Part shown: positions 1-8,024 of the stretch, one piece after another
Layout: the number at the start of each line of letters is the position of its first letter
Position numbering within the stretch: the stretch's first letter is position 1
Source: Neoroseomonas marina
GTDB lineage: Bacteria; Pseudomonadota; Alphaproteobacteria; Acetobacterales; Acetobacteraceae
NCBI RefSeq assembly: GCF_012927745.1
Contig: NZ_JABBKX010000004.1
Location: 62,001 to 126,000 of the forward strand
DNA length: 64,000 nucleotides
Direction: 5' to 3'
The notes under the pieces: generated by a model
Databases searched by the model: none
What the model saw: the letters and a program-made list of their open reading frames with translations, nothing else
Told to the model about the DNA's origin: nothing
Translations under genes and position numbers: made by a program

Positions 1-80
1 CCGGCATCCTGGTGCAGCGCCTGGTGCAGATACCGCCGCCGCCCGAAGGGCTCTGGCCGGTGAAGAGGGAGGCGCGCTGA
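1..80 (+). CDS. CoA-transferase family I, subunit A (C-terminal end only)
   Basis: Only the last 25 codons are in the window, read in the frame that begins at base 3 and stops at TGA 78-80. The visible tail (GILVQRLVQIPPP...) resembles the C-terminus of the alpha subunit of 3-oxoacid/3-oxoadipate CoA-transferases. The assignment rests mainly on context: its stop overlaps by one base (TGATG) the start of an unmistakable beta subunit, the usual arrangement for this heterodimer. Which acid is activated cannot be told from this fragment. Confidence 0.7.
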   Translation, partial: GILVQRLVQIPPPPEGLWPVKREAR

Positions 81-709
81 TGCCCTGGTCCCGTCCCCAG
101 ATGGCCGAACGCCTGGCGCGCGAGTTCCAGGACGGCTGGATCGTCAATCTCGGCGTCGGCATGCCGACGCTGATCGCCGACGTCCCCTTCGGCGACCGCG
201 AGATCACCTACCACTCCGAGAACGGCGTTATCGGGTATGGCCCCGTCGCGGCGCCGGGGCAGGAGGACCTGCAACTCGTCAACGCCAGCGGCCAGAACGT
301 CACGCTGCTGCCGGGGGCGGCCATCGTCCACCACGCCGACAGCTTCGCGCTGATTCGGGGCGGGCGGATGGATGTGACGGTGATGGGCGCCTACGAGGCG
401 GCGGCCAATGGCGACTTCGCCAATTGGAAGGTGAAGGGCGCGAAGGGCGGGGGCATCGGCGGCGCGATGGACCTCGCGGCCTCAGCGAAGCGCGTCTACC
501 TGATGCTCGAGCACCGCACGCGCGACGGCACGCCGCGGCTGATGGCGCGCTGCTCCCTGCCCATCACCGCGCGTGGGGTGGTGACGCTGGTGGTGACGGA
601 ACTCGGCCTGTTCGCCCCGACCGGCGAGGCCTTCGCCGTCCGCGACCTCGCCCCCGGCGTGACGCTGGACGAGGTCCGCGCCGCCACCGCCTGCCCCGTC
701 GTGGAGTGA
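80..709 (+). CDS. CoA-transferase family I, subunit B (3-oxoacid/3-oxoadipate type)
   Basis: 209 residues, the usual length for the beta subunit of bacterial heterodimeric CoA-transferases such as PcaJ or ScoB. The family active-site signature SENGVIG is at residues 46-52, so Glu47 is the expected nucleophile that forms the glutamyl-CoA thioester. An NLGVGMPT nucleotide/CoA-binding stretch sits at 23-30. The enzyme would move CoA from succinyl-CoA or acetyl-CoA to a short oxo-acid in the cytosol. It is translationally coupled to subunit A by a TGATG overlap. The isomerase gene starts 4 bases after the stop, suggesting one transcript. PcaJ-like aromatic catabolism is possible but not proved: no other pca gene is in view. 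Confidence 0.88.
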   Translation: MPWSRPQMAERLAREFQDGWIVNLGVGMPTLIADVPFGDREITYHSENGVIGYGPVAAPGQEDLQLVNASGQNVTLLPGAAIVHHADSFALIRGGRMDVTVMGAYEAAANGDFANWKVKGAKGGGIGGAMDLAASAKRVYLMLEHRTRDGTPRLMARCSLPITARGVVTLVVTELGLFAPTGEAFAVRDLAPGVTLDEVRAATACPVVE

Positions 710-713
710 GCCC

Positions 714-1313
714 ATGCATATCGACTACTACGCGTCCCTGAACTCGCCCTGGACGCATCTGGGGGCGGCGCGGATCGAGGCGCTGGCCGCCCAGCACGGC
801 GCCACGTTGCGCATCTATCCCGTCGACTTCGGCACGATCTTCGCGGGGTCCGGCGGGCTGCCGCTGCCCAAGCGGTCGCCGCAGCGCCAGGCGTACCGCC
901 TGCAGGAACTGGCGCGCTGGCGGGACGCGCTGGGCATCCCGATCCAGATCCATCCCAAGCACTTCCCGCACAACGAACTGCCGGCCGCGGCCTGCGTGAT
1001 CGCGGTGCGGGAGACGATCGGCGACGCGCCGGCGATCCGCCTCGCACATCGGGTGCTGAAGGCCTTGTGGGAGGAGGACAAGGACCCGGCCGATCCCGCG
1101 ACGCTCGCGGCGTTGATCGGCGACGTCGGGCTGGACGCGCAGAAGGTCATGGCCCTCGGCGCCGATCCGCAATGGCTGGAACGCCGCAAGGCGGACACCG
1201 AGGCCGCGCTGGCGCGCGGCGCCTTCGGCGCGCCCTTCTACATCATCGGGGACGACATGTTCTGGGGGCAGGATCGCCTCGACTTCGTGGCGCGGCGTCT
1301 GGCGCGCGGGTAG
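714..1313 (+). CDS. 2-hydroxychromene-2-carboxylate isomerase family (DsbA/kappa-GST fold)
   Basis: 199 residues. The N-terminus (IDYYASLNSPWTHLGAARIE) has the thioredoxin-like start of NahD/kappa-class GST proteins, with the active serine normally found in the S-P-W/Y turn (Ser11). The C-terminal motif GAFGAPFYIIGDDMFWGQDR is the diagnostic end of the family. Members use glutathione to isomerise aromatic ring-cleavage intermediates, but many paralogues have unknown substrates. It follows the CoA-transferase genes by 4 bases, so a role in the same acid or aromatic catabolic route is likely. The true substrate is not visible from sequence. Confidence 0.85.
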   Translation: MHIDYYASLNSPWTHLGAARIEALAAQHGATLRIYPVDFGTIFAGSGGLPLPKRSPQRQAYRLQELARWRDALGIPIQIHPKHFPHNELPAAACVIAVRETIGDAPAIRLAHRVLKALWEEDKDPADPATLAALIGDVGLDAQKVMALGADPQWLERRKADTEAALARGAFGAPFYIIGDDMFWGQDRLDFVARRLARG

Positions 1314-1356
1314 CACCCGGCGCATCATGCCCCCGGCTGACCACCGGGGGTTCCGC

Positions 1357-2958
1357 ATGACCGACCTTTCCGCCCTGCGCCGGACGGCGCTCGACTGGAT
1401 ATCCGCCAACGAGGCGCGGATGTCCGCCTTCAACGAGCGCATCTGGCACTTCGCGGAACCCGCCTGGCGCGAATACAAATCCGCCGCGGCCTATGTGGAC
1501 CTGCTGCGCGCCGAGGGCTTCGAGGTCGAGGCCGGGTCGGGCGGCATGCCGACCGCCTTCTGCGCGCGCTGGGGGAAGGGCGGGCCGCTGCTGGCCTCCT
1601 TCTCGGAATACGATGCGGTGCCGGGCAATTGCCAGGCCGTGGCGCCACGGCGTGAGCCGCGCGCCGGGATGCATCCCTATGCCGCGGGGCATACCGATCC
1701 GCATTCCTCGCTCGGCACGGCGGCGCTGACCTCGATCCTCGCGACGAAGGCGGCGCTGGAAGCGAGCGGGACGCCGGGCCGGCTGGTGCTGTTCGGCGAG
1801 CCCGCGGAGAAGGTCTGCGGATCGAAGCCCGTCCATGCCGCGAAGGGCTACTATGACGGGCTCGACGCTGCGGTCGTCTATCACCCGCACATGCAGAACA
1901 CGGTGACGGCGGAGACGCAGTTCGGCGCCTATTGGTCCTGCGTCGTCACCTTCACCTGCGACAGCCCCGAGACCTGGATCGACAAGTCGCTGCTGCCGAT
2001 CCGCGACGTCGGCCACGCCGCGGCGCGCGCGCCGGGTGCGACGGACGCGCTCTGCCTGATGTACACGACGACCAAGTACACCAAGGAGGCGATGTTCCCC
2101 CACGCCGGGTCCTGGACGCTCAACGAATTCATCATGCATGGGGGCGATGCGACCTCGGACAACCTCGCGCCGCGCTTCACGCAGATCCAGTATTCCTGGC
2201 GCACGCCGTCGCTGCCCATGGCGGAGCAGATCGCCAGGGTCCTGATGAACAATGCGCGCAGCGCGGCGGCCGCGACGGCCTGCACCGCGCATTGGCGCTG
2301 GGTGACCAAGACGCGCGTCGGCCTCGCCAACACCGTTCTGACGGATGCGACCTGGGCGAACCTGCAGGAGGTCGGCCCGCCGACCTACAACGACGACGCC
2401 AAGGCCTTCGCGCGCGAGATCCAGGCGGGTCTCGGCCTCAAGCCGATGGAGGATCCCTTCGCGGCGGCGAACCAGAAGCTGACGACGCCGGCCGAGTTCG
2501 AGGCCGGGATGCGTCACTTCCTGCCGCCCTGGCAGTGGCATCTCTCGGCCGACGACTATGTCGAGTTCTGCTGGCACTGCCCGACCGTGCGCCTGCTGAC
2601 CGCGCGCCCGCGGCTGCGCGCGCCGGAGGGCGATTTCGACTACCCGACCTGGTCCTACAACGCGCTCGGCGGCCTGCCGGCGGCGATCGATCCGGGCATG
2701 TTCGTTGCCGCCAGGACCATGGCGCTCACGCTGGTCGACCTCGCGGCCAAGCCCGGCCTGCTCGATGCCGCGCAGGCCGAATGGCGCGAGCGCACCGGCG
2801 GCGGCAGGGGCGGGTCGAAATGGGTGCCGCCGCTGCTGCCGAAGGATTTTGTGGCACCCGTCGACATGCAATGGCCGGAATACGTGACGACGGCGCGCGG
2901 TGACGAATGGTGCGTGCCGACGCCGATCGACGGGCTCGGCGCCGGGGAGCAACTGTGA
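1357..2958 (+). CDS. M20-family amidohydrolase (AbgB-like)
   Basis: 533 residues from the ATG at 1357. An in-frame ATG at 1327 lies close behind the previous stop and has no Shine-Dalgarno, whereas 1357 follows a GGGGG run. The layout matches M20 metallopeptidases of the p-aminobenzoyl-glutamate/indole-acetyl-amino-acid hydrolase group: an N-terminal helix pair, an ASFSEYDAVPG segment, and GEPAEKVCGSKPVHAAKG. The usual Cys-Gly-His metal motif is replaced by AGHTDPHSSLG, with His112, Asp114 and His116 as possible ligands. It would hydrolyse an N-acyl amino acid or peptide-like amide. Its GTGA overlap with the next gene indicates translational coupling to the molybdenum enzyme subunit. The natural substrate is unknown. 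Confidence 0.85.
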   Translation: MTDLSALRRTALDWISANEARMSAFNERIWHFAEPAWREYKSAAAYVDLLRAEGFEVEAGSGGMPTAFCARWGKGGPLLASFSEYDAVPGNCQAVAPRREPRAGMHPYAAGHTDPHSSLGTAALTSILATKAALEASGTPGRLVLFGEPAEKVCGSKPVHAAKGYYDGLDAAVVYHPHMQNTVTAETQFGAYWSCVVTFTCDSPETWIDKSLLPIRDVGHAAARAPGATDALCLMYTTTKYTKEAMFPHAGSWTLNEFIMHGGDATSDNLAPRFTQIQYSWRTPSLPMAEQIARVLMNNARSAAAATACTAHWRWVTKTRVGLANTVLTDATWANLQEVGPPTYNDDAKAFAREIQAGLGLKPMEDPFAAANQKLTTPAEFEAGMRHFLPPWQWHLSADDYVEFCWHCPTVRLLTARPRLRAPEGDFDYPTWSYNALGGLPAAIDPGMFVAARTMALTLVDLAAKPGLLDAAQAEWRERTGGGRGGSKWVPPLLPKDFVAPVDMQWPEYVTTARGDEWCVPTPIDGLGAGEQL

Positions 2959-5252
2959 CCTACAGCGGCCTCTCGCTGCGGCGCTTCGAGGATGCGCGCT
3001 TCCTGACGGGGAAGGGGCGCTACGTCGCCGACCTCGATGCGCCGGGCGCGCTGCATGGCGTGACGCTGCGGTCGCCGCATGCGCATGCGGAGATCCGGTC
3101 CATCGACGTGGCGGCGGCACGCGCCGCGCCGGGCGTCGTCGCCGTGCTGACATGCGCGGACCTGGACGCGGCGGGCGTGAAGCCGCTGCCTTGCACCAGC
3201 GTGCTCGCCTCGGTGAAGCCGATGATCGTGCCGGACCGCCCGGTGCTGGCGCGCGGGCGCGTGCGGCATGTCGGCCAGCCCGTCGCTTTCGTCGTCGCCG
3301 AGACCGAGGCCGCGGCGCGCGACGCCGCCGAGTTGATCGAGATCGACTACGACCCGCTGCCGGCCGTGGTGGACGGCGCGGCGGCGCTCACGCCGGGCGC
3401 GCCGCAGATCTGGCCCGAGGCGCCCGGCAACGAGGTCTTCCGCTTCGAGAAGGGCGACCGCGCCGCGACCGATGCCGCCTTCGCCGCGGCGGCACATGTT
3501 ACGACGCTCGACCTGTTCAACAACCGCGTCCACGCGCTGCCGCTGGAACCGCGGGCCTGCCTCGCGCGCTTCGGCGAGGGCCGCTTCGACCTGGTCTTCA
3601 CCGGCATGGGCGTGCATGGCGTGCGGCGGCAGCTCGCGACCGTGCTGGGCCTGCCGGAAAGCGCGTTCCACCTGGCCTGCCCCGATGTCGGCGGAGGCTT
3701 CGGGGCGAAGAACCTGCTCTTCCCGGACTATGTGCTGGCGCTGGTCGCGGCGCGCGCCACCGGCCGGCCGGTGCGCTGGGTCGCGGGGGCGAGCGAGGAG
3801 TTCGCCGGTTCCGTCCATGGCCGCGACCTGCGCGGCCATGCGCGGCTCGCACTGGACGGGGAGGGTCGCTTCCTCGGCCTCGATGTCGAGACGGTGGCCG
3901 ATATGGGCGCCTATCTCTCGGCAGTCGGGCCGCATTGCCCGACCAACGCCTTCTCCACGGCAATGGGCGGGGTCTACGCCATCCCCGCCATGCACCTGAC
4001 CGTACGCGGGGCCTTCACCAACACGGTGCCGATCGACGCCTACCGCGGTGCCGGCAAGCCCGAGGCGAACTACATCGCCGAGCGCCTGGTCGATGCCGCG
4101 GCGCGGGAGACCGGGCGCGATCCGGCGGCGCTGCGCGCGCTGAACATGATGCGCGACGCGCCGCGCGTGACCGCAATGGGCATGAAGGTCGATGGCGGGC
4201 GCTTCGCGGCCAATCTCGATGTGCTGGCCCGCGCTTCGGACGCCGCGGGCTTCACTGCGCGGCGCGCCGAGGCGGCGCAACGTGGCGCGCTGCTCGGCCG
4301 TGGCGTCGCCTGCTTCCTCGAGACCGCGCGCGGTGCGCCCGGCGAATGGACGAGCGTCTCCGTCGCGCCGGATGGCGGCGCGACCATCGCGGTCGGCACA
4401 CATTCCAACGGGCAGGGGCACGAGACCTCCTACCCGCAGGTGGCCGCGGATCGTCTCGGCCTTCCCGTGGAGCGCGTGACCTACCGCCAGGCCGACACCG
4501 ACCTGCTGGTGAACGGCAACGGCCATGGCGGCGCACGGTCGCTGCACATGGGCGGGCATGCGCTGGTGTTGGCCGTCGAGGCACTCCTCGGCAAGGCGCG
4601 GGCCATCGCCGCGCATCTGCTGCAGGCGGATGCGGCAGCGCTGGACTTCGCCGAGGGTCGCTTCACCGTTCGTGGCACCGACCGCTTCGTCGACCTGCCG
4701 GGCATCGCACGAGCCGCCGAGGATCCCGCGAGCCTCCCCGAAGGCATGGCGCCGGGGCTATCGGCGGATGCGCACAACACCAACGACCTCGTCACCTTCC
4801 CCAATGGCTGCCAGGCCGCCGAGGTCGAGATCGACCGTGAGACCGGCATCGCGCGCCTGACGCGCTACGTCGCCGTGGATGACTACGGGCGCCTGGTGAA
4901 CCCGTTGCTGACGGCGGGGCAGGTGCAGGGCGGCCTCGCCCAGGGCATCGGTCAGGCGCTGCTGGAAGACGTCGCTTACGACGCGGAATCCGGCCAGTTG
5001 CTGACCGGATCGCTGATGGACTACGCGCTGCCGCGCGCGGACGACCTGCCGGATCTCGACGTGATCCTCGAAGGCACGCCGACCGCGGCGAACCCGCTCG
5101 GCGTGAAGGGCGTGGGGCAGGCGGGGGCGATCGCCGCACCTCAGGTGGTGATGAACGCCGTCGCCGATGCGCTGGCGCAGGTCGGCGCGACCGCGCCCGA
5201 TATGCCGGCGACGCCGGAGAAACTCTGGCGCGCCATCAGCGCGGCGGGCTGA
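2955..5252 (+). CDS. Xanthine dehydrogenase-family molybdopterin-binding large subunit
   Basis: 765 residues from a GTG at 2955 that overlaps the previous stop (GTGA) and has GGGGAG just upstream. The N-terminal aldehyde oxidase/xanthine dehydrogenase a/b hammerhead domain (about 1-130) is followed by the molybdopterin-binding domain. Visible signatures are GGGFGAKN at 246-253, AYRGAGKPE at 362-370 and GTHSNGQGHET. AYRG rather than AYRCSFR means it is not a form I CO dehydrogenase. The C-terminal motif reads KGVGQAG: Gln722 sits where the catalytic glutamate (GVGE) normally stands. Enzymes of this family need a 2Fe-2S and usually an FAD subunit. Neither is in the window, so this subunit is solitary or borrows partners. 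Its 3' end overlaps the convergent flavoprotein gene by 17 bases. Confidence 0.88.
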   Translation: MTYSGLSLRRFEDARFLTGKGRYVADLDAPGALHGVTLRSPHAHAEIRSIDVAAARAAPGVVAVLTCADLDAAGVKPLPCTSVLASVKPMIVPDRPVLARGRVRHVGQPVAFVVAETEAAARDAAELIEIDYDPLPAVVDGAAALTPGAPQIWPEAPGNEVFRFEKGDRAATDAAFAAAAHVTTLDLFNNRVHALPLEPRACLARFGEGRFDLVFTGMGVHGVRRQLATVLGLPESAFHLACPDVGGGFGAKNLLFPDYVLALVAARATGRPVRWVAGASEEFAGSVHGRDLRGHARLALDGEGRFLGLDVETVADMGAYLSAVGPHCPTNAFSTAMGGVYAIPAMHLTVRGAFTNTVPIDAYRGAGKPEANYIAERLVDAAARETGRDPAALRALNMMRDAPRVTAMGMKVDGGRFAANLDVLARASDAAGFTARRAEAAQRGALLGRGVACFLETARGAPGEWTSVSVAPDGGATIAVGTHSNGQGHETSYPQVAADRLGLPVERVTYRQADTDLLVNGNGHGGARSLHMGGHALVLAVEALLGKARAIAAHLLQADAAALDFAEGRFTVRGTDRFVDLPGIARAAEDPASLPEGMAPGLSADAHNTNDLVTFPNGCQAAEVEIDRETGIARLTRYVAVDDYGRLVNPLLTAGQVQGGLAQGIGQALLEDVAYDAESGQLLTGSLMDYALPRADDLPDLDVILEGTPTAANPLGVKGVGQAGAIAAPQVVMNAVADALAQVGATAPDMPATPEKLWRAISAAG

Positions 5253-6435
5253 GCGCCCAGTCCGCCGCCGCGCGTCCGGCCGCGCGGCCGGTCGCGAAGC
5301 ACGCCTGCAGGAGGTAGCCGCCTGTCGGCGCCTCCCAGTCCAGCATCTCGCCGCAGGCGAAGACGCCGGAGTGGCGCTTCAGCATCAGCCGCTCGTCGAC
5401 CTCGCTCCAGGCGAGGCCGCCGGCCGAGGAGATGGCGCGCTCGATGGCAAAGGGCGCGGTCAGGCGCAGCGGCAGCGACTTGACCAGTGCGGCGAGGTCG
5501 TCGCGCGGGGCGCCGCCATGCAGAGCCTCCTGCAGCAGGGCGACGGCGACGGGTGGGAGCCCGCCCGCGCGCCGCAGGTGGTTGGACAGCGATATCGCGG
5601 TGGGTCGGCCGGCGATGCGCGCAGCCAACGCCTCCCGCGACAGGTCGGGCCGCAGGTCGACCAGCAGGGTCGCTGAACCTTGCGCCGCGATGGCCTCGCG
5701 GATCGCGGCCGAGAGCGCATAGACCGCGCCGCCCTCGATGCCGCGTTCGGTGATCAGCGCCTCGCCACGGATGGTGGCGTCACCGAAGGTCAGCGCGATG
5801 CGCTTGAGCGGCGTGCCGGCGAAGCGCGTGCGCAGATGATCGGACCAGGTGACTGCGAAGCCCATGTTGGACGGGCGCAGCGGCGCGATGGCGCAGTCGT
5901 GCAGCAGCGACGTCCAGGCAGCATCGGAGCCGAGCCGCCGCCAGGATGCCCCGCCGAGCGCGAGCACCGTCGCGCGCGGCTGCTCGACATGTGCGCCCTC
6001 CGGGCCGGCGAAGAGCAAGCCGCCATCGCCGTCCAAGCCCAGCCAGCGCTGCCGCGCGCGCAGCGTCACGCCCAGCGCCGCCAGCCGCGCCAGCCAGGCG
6101 CGCAGCAGCGGTGAAGCCTTCATCGCCTTCGGAAACACGCGCCCCGAACTGCCGGTGAAGGTCGCCTGGCCGAGGCCCTCGCACCAGGCGATGAGCGCCT
6201 CCGGCGGGAAGGCGCGGATGAAGGGCTCGAGCCTCTCCCGCGCCGCGTCGTAGCGGCCGAGGAAACGATCCAGCGGCTCGGAATGCGTCAGGTTCAGCCC
6301 GCCCCGCCCGGCGATCAGCAGTTTCCGCGCCGGCGAGGGCATGTGGTCGAAGACGGTGACGGCGGCGCCGGCCTCCGCCGCCGCCTCCGCCGCCATGAGG
6401 CCGGCCGGGCCGGCCCCGACGATGGCGACGTTCAG
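5236..6435 (-). CDS. NAD(P)/FAD-dependent oxidoreductase (HI0933/YhiN-type flavoprotein)
   Basis: About 399 residues if translation starts at the CTG at 6435. The dinucleotide-binding motif VAIVGAGPAG lies immediately after that codon, so starting at the first ATG (6396) would cut the Rossmann motif. No ATG, GTG or TTG lies in frame close upstream. A GGAG is placed 6 bases before the CTG, which overlaps the preceding stop as CTGA. Further family marks are GRGGLNLTHSE, the glycine-rich SSGRVFPKAM segment, and the C-terminal SGVFACGEMLDWEAPTGGYLLQ region. The HI0933 family binds FAD; its reaction is not known. It is the last gene of the minus-strand run. The unusual start is the main uncertainty. 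Confidence 0.82.
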   Translation of the reverse strand: MNVAIVGAGPAGLMAAEAAAEAGAAVTVFDHMPSPARKLLIAGRGGLNLTHSEPLDRFLGRYDAARERLEPFIRAFPPEALIAWCEGLGQATFTGSSGRVFPKAMKASPLLRAWLARLAALGVTLRARQRWLGLDGDGGLLFAGPEGAHVEQPRATVLALGGASWRRLGSDAAWTSLLHDCAIAPLRPSNMGFAVTWSDHLRTRFAGTPLKRIALTFGDATIRGEALITERGIEGGAVYALSAAIREAIAAQGSATLLVDLRPDLSREALAARIAGRPTAISLSNHLRRAGGLPPVAVALLQEALHGGAPRDDLAALVKSLPLRLTAPFAIERAISSAGGLAWSEVDERLMLKRHSGVFACGEMLDWEAPTGGYLLQACFATGRAAGRAAADWALSPPR

Positions 6436-6806
6436 GCCGCGCTCCGCTCGAGCAACTCGATCGAGATGTTCTCCGGCCCACGCAGGAAGGCGATGCGCAC
6501 GCCGGGGCGGATCGTCGTCGGCTCCATGGTGAAGGTCACGCCCTTGGCCTTCATCTCGGCGACCACGGCGTCGATGTCCTTCACCGCGAGGCCGATATGC
6601 TCGAGGCCGCGATAGGGCGCCGACGGCGCGTCGCCGGTCTTGTCCTCGGTAATCGGCGAGACGAACAGCAATTGCCCGCCGAGGTTGATGTCGATGCGCT
6701 GCGGCCCGTGCTTCAGCGTCGCGCCGAAGACGCGCTCGTAGAACGCGGCGGTCGCCTCCGGGTCCGGGCTGCGCAGGTGGATATGGTCGAAGGTGAAGGC
6801 GGCCAT
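6432..6806 (-). CDS. VOC-family (glyoxalase/dioxygenase-fold) protein
   Basis: 124 residues from the ATG at 6806, which has GGAG about 10 bases upstream. An upstream in-frame ATG would add a 47-residue tail of low-complexity sequence typical of read-through. Two beta-alpha-beta-beta-beta repeats are visible, with FDHIHL near residues 6-11 and GLEHIGLAV, and a final ENISIELLE that would supply the metal-binding glutamate. Such proteins isomerise, epimerise or cleave small oxo-acids or aromatics using a divalent metal. In a run of CoA-transferases a methylmalonyl-CoA-epimerase-like or lyase role is conceivable, but the family is too broad to decide. Confidence 0.85.
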   Translation of the reverse strand: MAAFTFDHIHLRSPDPEATAAFYERVFGATLKHGPQRIDINLGGQLLFVSPITEDKTGDAPSAPYRGLEHIGLAVKDIDAVVAEMKAKGVTFTMEPTTIRPGVRIAFLRGPENISIELLERSAA

Positions 6807-6825
6807 GGCGGGGCTCCGGGTTGGG

Positions 6826-8013
6826 TCAGACGGCGCGGCTGCCGTGCAGCGCGGCGCGTGCCGCGGCGTCGTAGCCGAGTTCTTCGAGGATGGCATCCGT
6901 GTCGGCGCCGAGCGGCCGCGGGGGCGCATCCACGCGCGGCCCGCCATGGGCGAAGCCGAAGGCGGCGACGGGCACGGCGAAGGGGCCGTCCACGCCAGGC
7001 GCGGCCGCGAAGCGATGGGTCAGGCCGCGCGCGCTCAGGTGCGGATCGGCCAGTGCCTCGTCCATCCGGCGCACGCGGGCGGCGGGGACGTGGCGGGATT
7101 GCAGGAAGGCCTCCCATTCCTCCGCGGTGCGGGTCAGCATGATCTCGCGCAGCGCGGCGGCCTCGGCGTCGCGCTGCGCGACGCGGTCCTCGTTGCGCGC
7201 CTTGGCCATCTCCGGCCGGCCGAGCGCGGCCCACAGCCGCTTCTGCTGGCGCAGGTTCGACGCGCCGAGCATCACCATCCCGTCCTTCGTCGGATAGGCG
7301 GAATTGGTCGCGTATTCGTGGTCGTTGCCGCGTGGCCGCGCCGGCCGTCCGGTCCGCGAATGCGCGGTGACGTGGGAGGCCATCATCATCATCGCGACAT
7401 CAAGCATGGCGAGGTCGATGCGCTGCCCCTTGCCGGTCCGTTCCCGCTGGAACAATGCAGCCGAGAGCGCGAAGGCGCCCATCGTACCGGTCGCATAGTC
7501 GATCGCCGGCGCGCCGAGCTTGAGCGGGTTCACCTCCGGCGTGCCGGTGCAGGCCATGATGCCGGAAGTCGCCTGGATCACGTGGTCATAGGCGGTCTGC
7601 GTGCCGCGCGGCCCGCCCTGCCCGAAGGCGGAGATCGAGCAGTAGATCAGGCGTGTGTTCAGCGCCGAGAGCGCCTCGTAGCCGAGGCCAAGTGCGGCGA
7701 AGGCGCCTGGGCGGTAGTTCTCGACCAGCACGTCGGCCTGCGCGACGAGGCGGCGGAACACCTCCCGCGCCGCCTCCTGCTTCAGGTCGAGTGTCAGGGA
7801 CCGCTTGTTCGATCCCTGGGTGAGGAAATACGTCCCCATGCCCGCCCGGTTCAGGTCCCAGTCCGGCCCGCTGCCGCGACTCTGGTCCGGGTCGTCGGGA
7901 TGCTCGACCTTGATGACCTCCGCGCCCAGCAGGCCGAGCTGATAGGCTGCGAAGGGACCGGCCAGCACATGCGTCGCATCGATGATGCGGATGCCTTCGA
8001 AGGGGCGGGTCAT
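6826..8013 (-). CDS. Family III CoA-transferase (CaiB/BaiF)
   Basis: 395 residues from the ATG at 8013, preceded by GAGGAG. The N-terminal FEGIRIIDATHVLAGP opening, the NKRSLTLDLK segment, the ENYRPGAFAALGLGY motif and the C-terminal small domain are those of CaiB/Frc enzymes. Asp172, in the IDYATG segment, aligns with the catalytic aspartate (Asp169 in oxalate CoA-transferase) that forms the acyl-anhydride and glutamyl/aspartyl-CoA intermediates. It would exchange CoA between two organic acids in the cytosol. It is one of two family III transferases in this run, separated by a TctC binding protein. The substrate cannot be read from sequence. Confidence 0.9.
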   Translation of the reverse strand: MTRPFEGIRIIDATHVLAGPFAAYQLGLLGAEVIKVEHPDDPDQSRGSGPDWDLNRAGMGTYFLTQGSNKRSLTLDLKQEAAREVFRRLVAQADVLVENYRPGAFAALGLGYEALSALNTRLIYCSISAFGQGGPRGTQTAYDHVIQATSGIMACTGTPEVNPLKLGAPAIDYATGTMGAFALSAALFQRERTGKGQRIDLAMLDVAMMMMASHVTAHSRTGRPARPRGNDHEYATNSAYPTKDGMVMLGASNLRQQKRLWAALGRPEMAKARNEDRVAQRDAEAAALREIMLTRTAEEWEAFLQSRHVPAARVRRMDEALADPHLSARGLTHRFAAAPGVDGPFAVPVAAFGFAHGGPRVDAPPRPLGADTDAILEELGYDAAARAALHGSRAV

Positions 8014-8024
8014 GGCACGCTCCT

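Noticed and set aside
1243-4616. Very long open frames antisense to the amidohydrolase and molybdenum enzyme genes (636 and 653 codons).
   Set aside because: They are Arg/Ala/His-rich with no family motif, lie opposite genes with clear catalytic residues, and are expected from third-position GC bias at this GC content.
2955-5252. Carbon monoxide dehydrogenase large subunit (CoxL form I).
   Set aside because: The active-site loop is AYRGAGKPE instead of AYRCSFR, and no coxM or coxS is present.
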